Below the pieces are notes generated by a model. That model was not told where the DNA came from. It ran no database searches and saw only the letters and a list, made by a program, of their open reading frames with translations. Source: Capsicum annuum (lineage: Eukaryota > Streptophyta > Magnoliopsida > Solanales > Solanaceae). Taken from it: a DNA stretch of 64,000 bases. Shown here piece by piece: positions 1 through 8,326 of this stretch. Location: contig NC_061114.1 in assembly GCF_002878395.1 (NCBI RefSeq), positions 142,315,090 through 142,379,089 of the forward strand, given 5' to 3'. Each line of letters starts with the position of its first letter. The stretch's first letter is position 1. Made by a program: the position numbers and the translations under genes.

Positions 1-2267
1 AGTCTTCTGATTGGATACAGATAATTGGGTTCCTTCACTTAACCTTAGACTTGGTAGCTTAAGTTGGATCTGAGTACAAGCAGCTCACCAGGAGTCATAA
101 TCCAGGGAATGAGTCATACCAAATGGCTCTCTAGGAGCTGTAAGCCAGTGTATGAGTCGTACAAGGGTCTCGTATGGTGGATATTGTTCAAACGTTCTAT
201 GATTCTATCTTTCCAGGGATACAAGTGAAGGGTAAGGATCGTATGCTATCATTACGACTTGGGTAGGATGAGTCTACACTATATAGTTTTAGATCCAAGG
301 GTTAAAGCTTAGGATACGAGTAATGGGTACCACTCGTGTCAAATTGTAAGACTCGTGATGGTCAATCATACCCCTGTGATAGGATTTTTGCAACTTAAGT
401 GGGTGTATTCTGGATATTTGCCCACTTACCCTAATAAGGTCCTATGACTTCTAATTCTTTTGGGATGCTATTTACCCAATTATTCTATTAATTAAAACTT
501 ACAAACTCTTTCTAAACACTCTATAATTCTCTCTAAATCATTTGGGCAAGGAAGATAGAGTTTCAACTAGAAGACTAAATTGGGATCTTGTTGGTGGTTT
601 ATCTTCATCTATTTTTTCAATTAAGGCATGTTCTCTTCCCTCATTGTTAGTTCCAATTACATATATGGTTTTATGCAATGTTTTCTTGATTTCATTGTTG
701 TTTGATTTTGGGTTTTCAACTATGATTTGGGGTTTTTTCTTATAAATGCTTAGTAATGGTTTTCCCATGTTTTAATGAGTCTTATATGCATTAATGGAAG
801 TTTTGGATATTTGGTTGCATGGGAAAGGTTCTTTAGTAATGGACTTTGGTTTTCGAAATACTATGCCCCCAATGTGTTTGATAAAATGCCTATAACAATG
901 TTTTCATAGTAAAATTTGATATACAATGGGACTTATGCATGGTTTAAACTTGGTAATTGAACATTATATGATATGAATAGTTTAAATGGATTGGAAAGGC
1001 CTTGGTGGCCATGGTTTTGGCTAATTTGAAATCATGAAGGGTACATGGAATCCCTTAAAGCTATATATGGTTGGCTATAGACCAAACTTGCAGGTATAGT
1101 CAGTATGACGACGCCACTACTAATTGCCTTAGTTAATAAATGGTTAATGGATTAGTTGGTTTCTTGGTAATTGTTTTCATTGGGGCAATAATAGTGAGGT
1201 GTGTAGCAAATATATGGAAAGTGGAGGTCTAGGGGGGACCATAATAGGAATCTCATATTTGGCGATGTGATGTTTGGTCCAAGTGACAGTGTGCATGATG
1301 TCACACTTTATATTTGGGGGATGTAGTAGCCATCCCAAGTTTTCTTCCCTGGTCGTGCAGCTTCACGTACTAGTGCCCTTTCAGCAGGGTGAGCTCAACC
1401 CATATAGCCCATGTGTGGTTTAGGATGGGAGAGCTACATAGCCCAGGTAATGGTTTTAATGGCAGGCTAAACCCTATTCCCTTTCCTGGCATAGATATAT
1501 ATGTATGGTTTGTGTTCATATTGATGGTTTTACTTGGTTTTATAAATTGGATTATTTAATCCTTATCCTGAGTTCATGCTAGCGATTACCCGCTAACCTA
1601 TATTTGGGCGACTGTATACCCACACTATATAGGAATCGGCCGTTTTACTCCTCCTACATAGTGATTGATTCGGGGATAGTTGTTGGATTAAAGTGTTGAG
1701 CTTTCATCTTTTCAGAAGACTCTATTTCATGTTATGGATATTCTTAGACATTTTTATTTATTTTTGGATATTGGTTATAACTATGTTTGGGGGCATGTCC
1801 TAGTCGGGTATTCTTATACTTTTGGTTAAAGGTTTTATGGTATTGCTATGGGTTTGAATGGGTAGGATCGGTATTGGTATCGGCCTTAAAATTGGCATTG
1901 GTATTGGGGTTGAGATCATTGGACATAATGTCTCAATGTTCCATCCTCTTTTATTTTGGGATTAATAATATTATGTTTTGAATCTCATTTGTTTATGGCC
2001 TAGTTTATGGCCCTCAGATCGGTATTGGATTGGCTTGGTGGTTTCGTTCGTTCTATTTGGTGGATGGGATGACTTGGTAGGGTTGGTCTAGGAATAGACC
2101 TATCCCAAAGTCAGTCCTTGTCCAATTATGCTATCTTGTTATAAGTTCAATATTAAGCCAACTCAAGGTATGATGATGGTGGTTGGATTGGGTAACAAGG
2201 AGTGGCCTTCGGTCCTGGTAGTACATGGGATTCCCATTACAACAAGGCCCCTAGTCGCATCGTGTCA
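1..2267 (+). mobile_element. 5' LTR of Tekay-like element copy A (left end outside window)
   Basis: This stretch aligns along its length with 21640-23890 and 38340-40230, sharing blocks such as the opening TTGGGTTCCTTCACTTAACC and the repeated TACGAGT/TACGACTC motifs. It ends in GTGTCA three bases before a tRNA-Met-type primer-binding site, which fixes it as the 5' LTR of a plus-strand element. The first few hundred bases of the LTR lie outside the window. No real gene is seen in it; the short ORFs are not shared between the LTR copies. Confidence 0.85.
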
Positions 2268-2269
2268 AG

Positions 2270-2281
2270 TTGGTATCAAAG
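2270..2281 (+). other. Primer-binding site, copy A
   Basis: TTGGTATCAAAG sits directly after the LTR. It matches the initiator tRNA-Met complement TTGGTATCAGAG with one change (G to A). This is the minus-strand priming site of the retrotransposon. Confidence 0.8.
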
Positions 2282-2479
2282 ATTTAGGTTCATGGTCAAT
2301 AGGGAGTCTACAAAGTTGGGTCGATTAGAGTAATTTTAGGTGTATGTAGCGCGCCACACTCATAAGAGGGAGGCTATAAGGCATTTAATAATGTTTCACT
2401 TTCTTGGTATTCTATTTTCAAGCTTGGAGTCTAAGTCCTGGAATTCTTATCTAATCCTTGATTGTTCAATTTTCAGATT

Positions 2480-3097
2480 ATGCCTCAACGATCTGGAACA
2501 CAAGGAAACTCTTTAGTCCCATCTGGGGACAATGTTGATGTGGTAAGTCCTACGTCTGGAGTTCATCTTCGATCTCAGGGTCATATCCCTAATAGCTTTG
2601 GAGTTCCTCTGGTTGATACTAGTCCTCCTCAAGTTAAGGTGACTAATGCAGAATTTTGCCATATTATTCATACTACTGCTAAATTGGTTACTTCTCAGGC
2701 TGAGCGGAATGCGTCTAGTGGGTTGTCTATTGAGGCCACATGGGTTGGTAAGTTTATGAAACTAAATCCTCCTACTTTTACAGGTTTGAAGATGGAGGAG
2801 GATCCTTAGGGTTTCTTGGATGAAATGGAAAAGGTATTCAGGGTGATGCAGGCTACCAATGTGGAAGGGGTATACTTTGCAGCTAACCTGCTCAAAGATG
2901 TTGCATATTAGTGGTACAAAGAATGGGATAGATATAGAGGTGATGTGGAGGAGATGCCCTTATGGGATGCCTTCTCTGGTGCTTTTCTAGATGTTTTATT
3001 TCCTCAAGAGCCGAGGGAAGCAAAAATAGAGGAATTTGTGAATCTTAATCAAGGGAGAATGTCTGTCAAGGTATGCTTCTGATTTTATAGCTGACAT
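2480..3097 (+). pseudogene. gag, first part, Tekay-like copy A (broken)
   Basis: Retrotransposon capsid/nucleocapsid gene. The ATG at 2480 (MPQRSGTQ...) is chosen because it begins the conserved gag and follows the leader at the usual distance. The reading frame holds the retrotransposon gag region (..GFLDEMEKVFRVMQ.., then ..WYKEWDRYRG.. and ..PREAKIEEFVNL..). A TAG at 2807-2809 replaces a Gln-type codon, a second stop follows near 2909, and a frameshift lies near 3070. The gene is cut at GCTGACATG by the DNA-transposon insertion starting at 3098 and resumes near 12627. Confidence 0.8.
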
Positions 3098-3199
3098 GCA
3101 CTAAAAGAAAAACAACCTATAAGGAAGGGAAATATGGTCCCAGAAAGTCCAAATCTTGTTGCAATTGGTCTTTTAGGACCAAAAAAATCTGGTCGCATC

Positions 3200-3645
3200 C
3201 CGTCCTAACAGTCTCCACCACTAAAGGTCATTAGCGACGAGTCCAATACACCGGTCCTTAAAACTCTTTTACGATGACAAAAAAGCTGGCTGTAATTGCC
3301 TTTTAGCGATGGTATATCTTGTCCCAATCAACTAACTACCTGGTCCTAATTATCCTTTTAAGACAAGAAATCTCATCCCAAATAGACTAACTACCTCATC
3401 GTAATTATCTTTTCGCGATGGTATTTCTCGTCCCAAATAGACTAACTACGTGGTCATAATTATCCTTTAGCGTCGAGCAAAATTCTTTTCCAAGATCAAC
3501 TTTTAAGGACGAGCAACATCTTGGTCTTAGATCAACCTTTAAAGACGAGCCACATTCTAGTCGTAGATCAACCATTAAAGATGAGCAACATCTCATCCTA
3601 GATAAACATTTAAAGACGAGCAATATTTGTAGTCTTTAATTGACC
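3200..3645 (+). repeat. Subterminal repeat array of the CACTA-like insert
   Basis: Degenerate units of roughly 40-60 bp recur: AAATAGACTAACTAC..GGTC.TAATTATCCTTTT in the left half, then AGATCAACCTTTAAAGACGAGCA-type units in the right half. The core is TTTA(A/G)(A/C)GACGAG. Such short direct and inverted units next to the terminus are typical of CACTA elements, where they bind the transposase. No coding sequence is seen. Confidence 0.6.
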
Positions 3646-4452
3646 ACAAATAAACCTAATATCACAAAATAATAAATTTCATCAAATAAATACCAAATTG
3701 CTATCGAGAATCTCGATACAAAAAATATGATATAATTAGAGACTAGAAAAATTAGTTAACATTCCATGATATTAGTTTCAATATTTGTTTCACGAAAAAT
3801 ATAGTTATCATCCCGATCGAGCTAGAGTATGATATCAAATTTTTCATAACATTTGAATACATAGCAAAAAAAAAACAATCAACTCACTCTTGTTTCTACT
3901 GTTTAAGTATTCAACTTTTAGTTCAAATTGCTAGCTTCCATCACAGGGCCAAAAAATAATCAAGTCCTCAACTTTCAATTCCTACTGTTTCACCTAAATC
4001 AAGTAACTCCTGCAACAACAAAGCAGAAATTTAGTACATCGCTTTACCTCATATGCTCGACATAAATCAAGTAATATATCAAAGTATAAAATTAAATTTT
4101 TAAACACTCAAGTGCAGAGAAAGTTCATGAACCATTTTAAAGAGATGAAGTAACAAGTATCGCCCAATATGTACATCATACCTTCACAGTAAGCATAATC
4201 AAGTACTTCTGCAGTTAACAAGAGTGCGAGATCAAGAGTGTACACAAACTTTAGTAGCACTTCATTGTCACAACTTGAAGATGAATAGTCCTATTTCAAT
4301 TTGTTACTGCATCTCAATAACTAAAGCTCTTTAAATTGTTGCCAACTGCCATCTTTCTCAAGGAATTCTACGTAATTTTTAGTGTCATCAAACCATATTA
4401 GGAACTAACTATTTTTGCTATTTCTTGTACATCTATTACGACTGTTTCCATC
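3646..4452. other. Unassigned AT-rich interior of the insert
   Basis: AT-rich, with stops in all frames. I recognise no exon, RNA gene or terminal repeat. It may be SPIKE1 intron or 3' flank, because it lies downstream of the last recognisable exon on the minus strand, but nothing in the sequence proves that. Confidence 0.4.
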
Positions 4453-4560
4453 TAGAGCCGGGGATCTATCCGGAAACAGCCTCTTTACCTTAACGGCTGA
4501 GTACACTTTTCCCTCTTCCGACCCAACTATGTGTGGATACACACTGGTATGTTATTGTAA
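4453..4560 (+). repeat. RTE/TS-SINE-type 3' tail fragment
   Basis: The block containing GAGCCGGGGATCTATC, GGAAACAGCCTCT and GTGTGGATACACACTGG matches, with indels, the last ~120 bases of the full LINE at 11333-11451 (GAGCCGGGGGTCTATC, GGAAACAGCC, GTGGGAATACACTGG). Nightshade TS SINEs carry a similar tail. No LINE coding region and no clear tRNA-like head is present. It is either a SINE remnant or a 5'-truncated LINE. Confidence 0.6.
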
Positions 4561-4887
4561 CCTTACTTAACTTGAAGTAAATGGTACATCAATCAGGTTA
4601 AAGAGATCAGCATAAATTGCATTCTCAGCTGCAACGAAAAATCAAGTAACTGCGGAATGAATTAAATGCTTTAACATAAAAGAGTACCTACCATACAAAA
4701 CCGTAAATCCAAGTCTAGATGCTGATCTTTATGAAAATTTGATGATCAGTCGTAGTCATAAAGAAAAAATATATGAATCCTAATTAACTAGGAAACAAAT
4801 AAGGATTTCCCTCACTAACTTGGAAACAAATAACAAAAGATAATTTTTCTTGGTAAAGTACGATTACTAACTTCCACCTTCAAACAC

Positions 4888-4900
4888 CACTACAAGAAAC
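4888..4900 (+). repeat. Second CACTA-type terminus motif
   Basis: CACTACAAGAAAC is a near-canonical CACTA-superfamily terminus. It lies in what should be intron of the SPIKE1 copy, 25 bases beyond the last exon, in the same orientation as the terminus at 3098. It could be a chance match or the edge of another element. Confidence 0.3.
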
Positions 4901-4925
4901 GGGAAGGCTATCAAATCGAAGTTAC

Positions 4926-6653
4926 ATGTATCACTAAACCAGCAACAACAACAGTGCATTGAGCAGCTTCTGCCCAAGGCTGCATTTCCTAGTAAGCTTC
5001 ACAAAGATACAGTAACCACATTATGTTAAGATCTAGAACAGGAGAAAATGCCATCGCTAGTTTATAAAAGCTCTCTCGGCAGCTGCATATCTGTCGACAT
5101 TCATGACAGAGCCCTGCAGGAAAATAGTGCAAGAGAATTACAAGAGAGTTAATGACAAAACACAACTGAAGAATATTAATACGTTATACTTAAGAGCAGT
5201 GATTAAGGAGGCCAAACTTACCAGTAGTGCATGTTCCAGGCTGGCATCAAGAGCCATAAGAAGACTCTCAGAAAGAAATTTCACCTCAGACCAGGACCAG
5301 AGGTTTTCTACTAATCCTTCGTGAATAGTAACCACTGCATTTCCTAGGAGCCCAGACACTACTAATAAGGATGAACTCTTAGCCTCATTTTCCATTTCCT
5401 CTAAAGAATTTCGAAGATGACGAGCTTCACCACTTTCTTCTAGTGTTTAATCAGGTTTCGTTTGTGTTACTCGAACTTCAGACATTAACTCTGACAATGA
5501 AATGGTTAGCATGACTCTTAATCTTCCCGTCTACATAAAATAAGAGAACGATCACTACATATCAAAACAAAACTATGTTCAACAATCAATACAAAAAAGA
5601 TTATTGGAAATAGTAAACAAAGTGAACAGGAACAACAATTTACAAACTTCAGCTATAACCCTAACCCGAATAAGTATCTGAAGCCCAATTACAGCCCTTT
5701 TCCTGATATTGTCATTTTGAAATACTATAAGCCGGAAAAGGTGGAAAGCAATTTGCTTTAAGAAACTAACATTTTCTCTTGCCATCAATGTCGCTCTGTG
5801 AAGTTCAAAGACACTATTGAAGACAGGAAAGAGTGCTATCTAGAAAGAGAGTGATTGATTTCGTGAGAATACATTCATAAATATGGATGTGATATGGTCA
5901 ACTTTCCCATAATCAGTAGCAATATGCTTCGTTACGATAGTCCGTCAGAACTTCTCAGAAACTTCTAAAACTGGAATACTAACAACAGCACTCAGGTTCT
6001 CTTCCCAAAGTTCCTGCAACAATCTTAATATTACTGGAAATATAAACTAAACTATGAAAGAAACAGAAAGAACTAAATGTTGCAAATATATGCATAACAA
6101 GGTTTATGACTTTTGACTAGCGATAGGAAATATTCCAAGGTTTCTCAGTGTAGGAAATAAAACAAATAAAAGCCATAAGAGTACCAGCTTTAGCCATAAG
6201 ATTGGGTGCAACGTTTCCCTTAATGCTAATGCTGAAGCTCCAATTCTAGAGGACTGGCTTGAGCTAGGGCTTCTTTCAAAGAATATGGCTGACTAAGCGA
6301 GCTTAACTGGGAGTTGACCCTCTGTCACAAATAACCATTATCCGGAGTTCCCTGAAGATGTATAGCTATTAGATGCTGAGCACCACAGAAGAGGAAAGTA
6401 AAAATAGTTTTATCACAAAAGAAAGGAGGTGAGAGAGAGATTGCAAGTGCAAAACTTTAAAATTGCGAAGCTCAAAAGGGTTTGTCAACTTTAAACGCAT
6501 ATAACGTACTCTAACTTCTTGTCTTGTTGCCTCAGACATATAGTGGTTGATTGCAGGTGAAAGTCTGTCAGAATATTTTGGGGATGAAGGTCCATCCCCT
6601 ATCACACTACGAGAACTACTATCAACAAGCATGCCATCAACAGGTTTCCTATG
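4926..6653 (-). pseudogene. SPK1: SPIKE1 (DOCK-family Rho-of-plants exchange factor) fragment, introns retained
   Basis: SPIKE1 is a large DOCK-type guanine-nucleotide exchange factor that activates ROP GTPases in cell shape and cytoskeleton control. Five consecutive exons are visible on the minus strand: about 6653-6510 (..SPKYSDRLSPAINHYMSEA..), 6351-6185 (..QRVNSQLSS.SQPYSLKEALAQA..), 6013-5666 (..ATLMARENVSFLKQIAFHL..RKRAVIGLQILIR), about 5557-5222 (..EMENEAKSSSLL..WSWSEVKFLSESLLMALDA) and 5113-4926 (..NVDRYAAAE..). They follow the order I recall for the central part of the plant protein. Introns are kept with GT donors (GTACGT, GTACTC, GTTAGG, GTAAGT, GTAACT), so this is a DNA copy and not a processed retrocopy. 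Damage includes a Trp-to-TGA change and a frameshift in exon 2, several stops in exon 3, stops in exon 4, a frameshift in exon 5, and an altered acceptor at exon 1. The rest of the ~1,800-residue protein was not found. Confidence 0.85.
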
Positions 6654-6852
6654 TGGCAAAATATGTAGAACGAACATGAGTACCGCAAAATCAAACAGTC
6701 TAGTAATAGACAAATAAAACCAAACACCAGTATTTTAAAGGGCAAAATTGCTAGTGCAAATTATTTGCCAAGAAGGTCCAATGGCAATATGGCATGCCCT
6801 GTTCTAGAATAGTTAAATGATTTAGTGGTGTGACAGAGCCTTTAAATCTGAA

Positions 6853-7096
6853 CTCCCTCTATTTCAGTTTGTTTGTTCGATTTTGACTTGGCTCGAGGTT
6901 TAATAAAGAAGACTTCTGAATCCATTGGTCTTAAACTAAAGATATGTAGAATATACCAAAATATCCTTCAATTTTGTGTTTTTAAAGATGCCATATGGAA
7001 AGTTAGAATTAAGGAGTTGTCCAAAAAAGGAAAGAGTCATTCCTTTGGAAACGGACTAAAAGGGGAAGTAAGACGGGCAAATCAAAACAAAGGGAG
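6853..7096. mobile_element. Stowaway-type MITE
   Basis: A 244-bp element begins CTCCCTCTATTTCAGTTTG and ends CAAATCAAAACAAAGGGAG, forming terminal inverted repeats. The CTCCCTC terminus and a TA on the right flank (left flank AA, probably a mutated TA) fit Tc1/mariner-derived Stowaway MITEs. The open frame 6873-7133 crosses it and is not a gene. Confidence 0.75.
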
Positions 7097-7401
7097 TACC
7101 ATTTTCTCCTATACATCACCTATAGTAGTTTAAGTTGGTTCCTGAAGCATTCTTAAATGTTAGAAGGTTTCTTATCACTATTCTAAAATTTGATGAGGAA
7201 AATAACACAAGACATTTAACAATTGACATAATGAATTCTGTTTCTCTTGGAAAGCCACATTGACAAACAAGTGAGCTAAAATCAAACCACTGCTAATGAA
7301 ATACTCATCCTACGATATGAAAAACCTAATTTATGTCATCCAGCTGCATTATGTTCCAATTTTCTCATGAGACGACTATGTTTGGGCAGCATTTAGCATA
7401 T
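7097..7401. other. Unassigned sequence between MITE and LINE
   Basis: No exon or repeat boundary recognised. It probably continues the captured host DNA upstream of the first visible SPIKE1 exon (minus-strand sense), as intron, but this is inference only. Confidence 0.35.
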
Positions 7402-7419
7402 TTGGATCATTAAACACAT
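7402..7419 (+). repeat. LINE target-site duplication, left copy
   Basis: TTGGATCATTAAACACAT occurs here and again at 11452-11469, immediately flanking the LINE. An 18-bp perfect duplication marks target-primed reverse transcription. The exact edge is ambiguous by a few bases because the LINE tail also ends in TTG units. Confidence 0.9.
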
Positions 7420-7746
7420 GACTGACTAAAGGCAGTAGCTCTCTCTCCCTACCCTCTCTCTCTAACGGCTCTCTCTCTCTCTCTCCCTACCCTCTCTCTC
7501 TCTCTCACGCCTCGCCCCGGTCCACGACCTTCGGCGCCGTCGCCGACCGTCGGCCCCGACCGCCGGCCCCGACCACCGGTCCCCGGCGTCGACCGCCGTC
7601 GCCGTCCGAACGGCTTCCTCTCTCTCCCTACCCCCTCTCTCTCTCTCGCCCCGGTCCCCGGCCCCGTTGCCGACCTTCGGCACCGACCCGACCCGACCTC
7701 CGGTCACCGGCGCCGACCCCCGTCGCCGAACGCCGGTTCCAAGCCG

Positions 7747-7785
<39 letters not shown>
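7420..7785 (+). repeat. LINE 5' UTR: CT microsatellite, GC-rich block and poly-C run
   Basis: Runs of CTCTCTCTCCCTACC are followed by a CCGGCCCCGACC-type GC-rich stretch. A 39-base C homopolymer (7747-7785) ends exactly at the assembly gap. Open frames crossing here (for example 7667-7957) are composition artefacts. Confidence 0.7.
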
Positions 7786-7885
7786 NNNNNNNNNNNNNNN
7801 NNNNNNNNNNNNNNNNNNNNNNNNNNNNNNNNNNNNNNNNNNNNNNNNNNNNNNNNNNNNNNNNNNNNNNNNNNNNNNNNNNNNN
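7786..7885. other. Assembly gap (100 N)
   Basis: Exactly 100 N, a conventional placeholder length, abutting a poly-C run on the left and ACCCCCCGGCAGC on the right. The true missing length and sequence of the LINE 5' region are unknown. Confidence 0.98.
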
Positions 7886-8326
7886 ACCCCCCGGCAGCAG
7901 GTCGACGCTGGGCTTGGTTGCCGGCTTGGTCTACAAGCGAAATCCGGTGACTTCTAACCTTTGTTATTTCATTCTTCATTTTGCATTCTCTCATTCTTCG
8001 TATTATGCTAGTAGTAGCCCCTGTACCTTGACTTACGTGGGATTTGTGGATATTGTCTGTTGTCTGTTGTGGATCTGTGTGAGCCTTGTATTACTTGCTG
8101 CTGCTTTGCTATTATCATCGTTTATATCTTTATATTATCTTTATATTCTCTTATACTTTCGTGTAGTTGTGGCTGTGGGCGGTAATGGGTGGATAGGGTC
8201 ATGTCCGAGGGGGTTGGGGCATGGGGCCGTGGTGGGGGCGGGGGATGAGGAAAGGGCGGGAGTGGGAGGGAGGCCAAGGTTTGGCCGCGGGGGGGTAGTG
8301 GAGGGCGTGCGGGTAGTGACGGTAGG

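Noticed and set aside
2270..2281. tRNA gene
   Set aside because: The tRNA-Met match is a 12-base primer-binding site after an LTR; no cloverleaf. The same holds for the other primer sites.
1787..2328. Small ORFs in the copy A LTR
   Set aside because: Not shared with the other LTR copies and without any motif.
4926..6653. Functional SPIKE1 gene
   Set aside because: Several stops, frameshifts, an altered splice acceptor, and only a small central part of the protein present.
6873..7133. 86-codon ORF
   Set aside because: Lies almost wholly inside the Stowaway-type MITE and crosses its end.
7667..7994. Open frames across the poly-C run and N gap
   Set aside because: They are created by the homopolymer and unknown bases; both strands give one.
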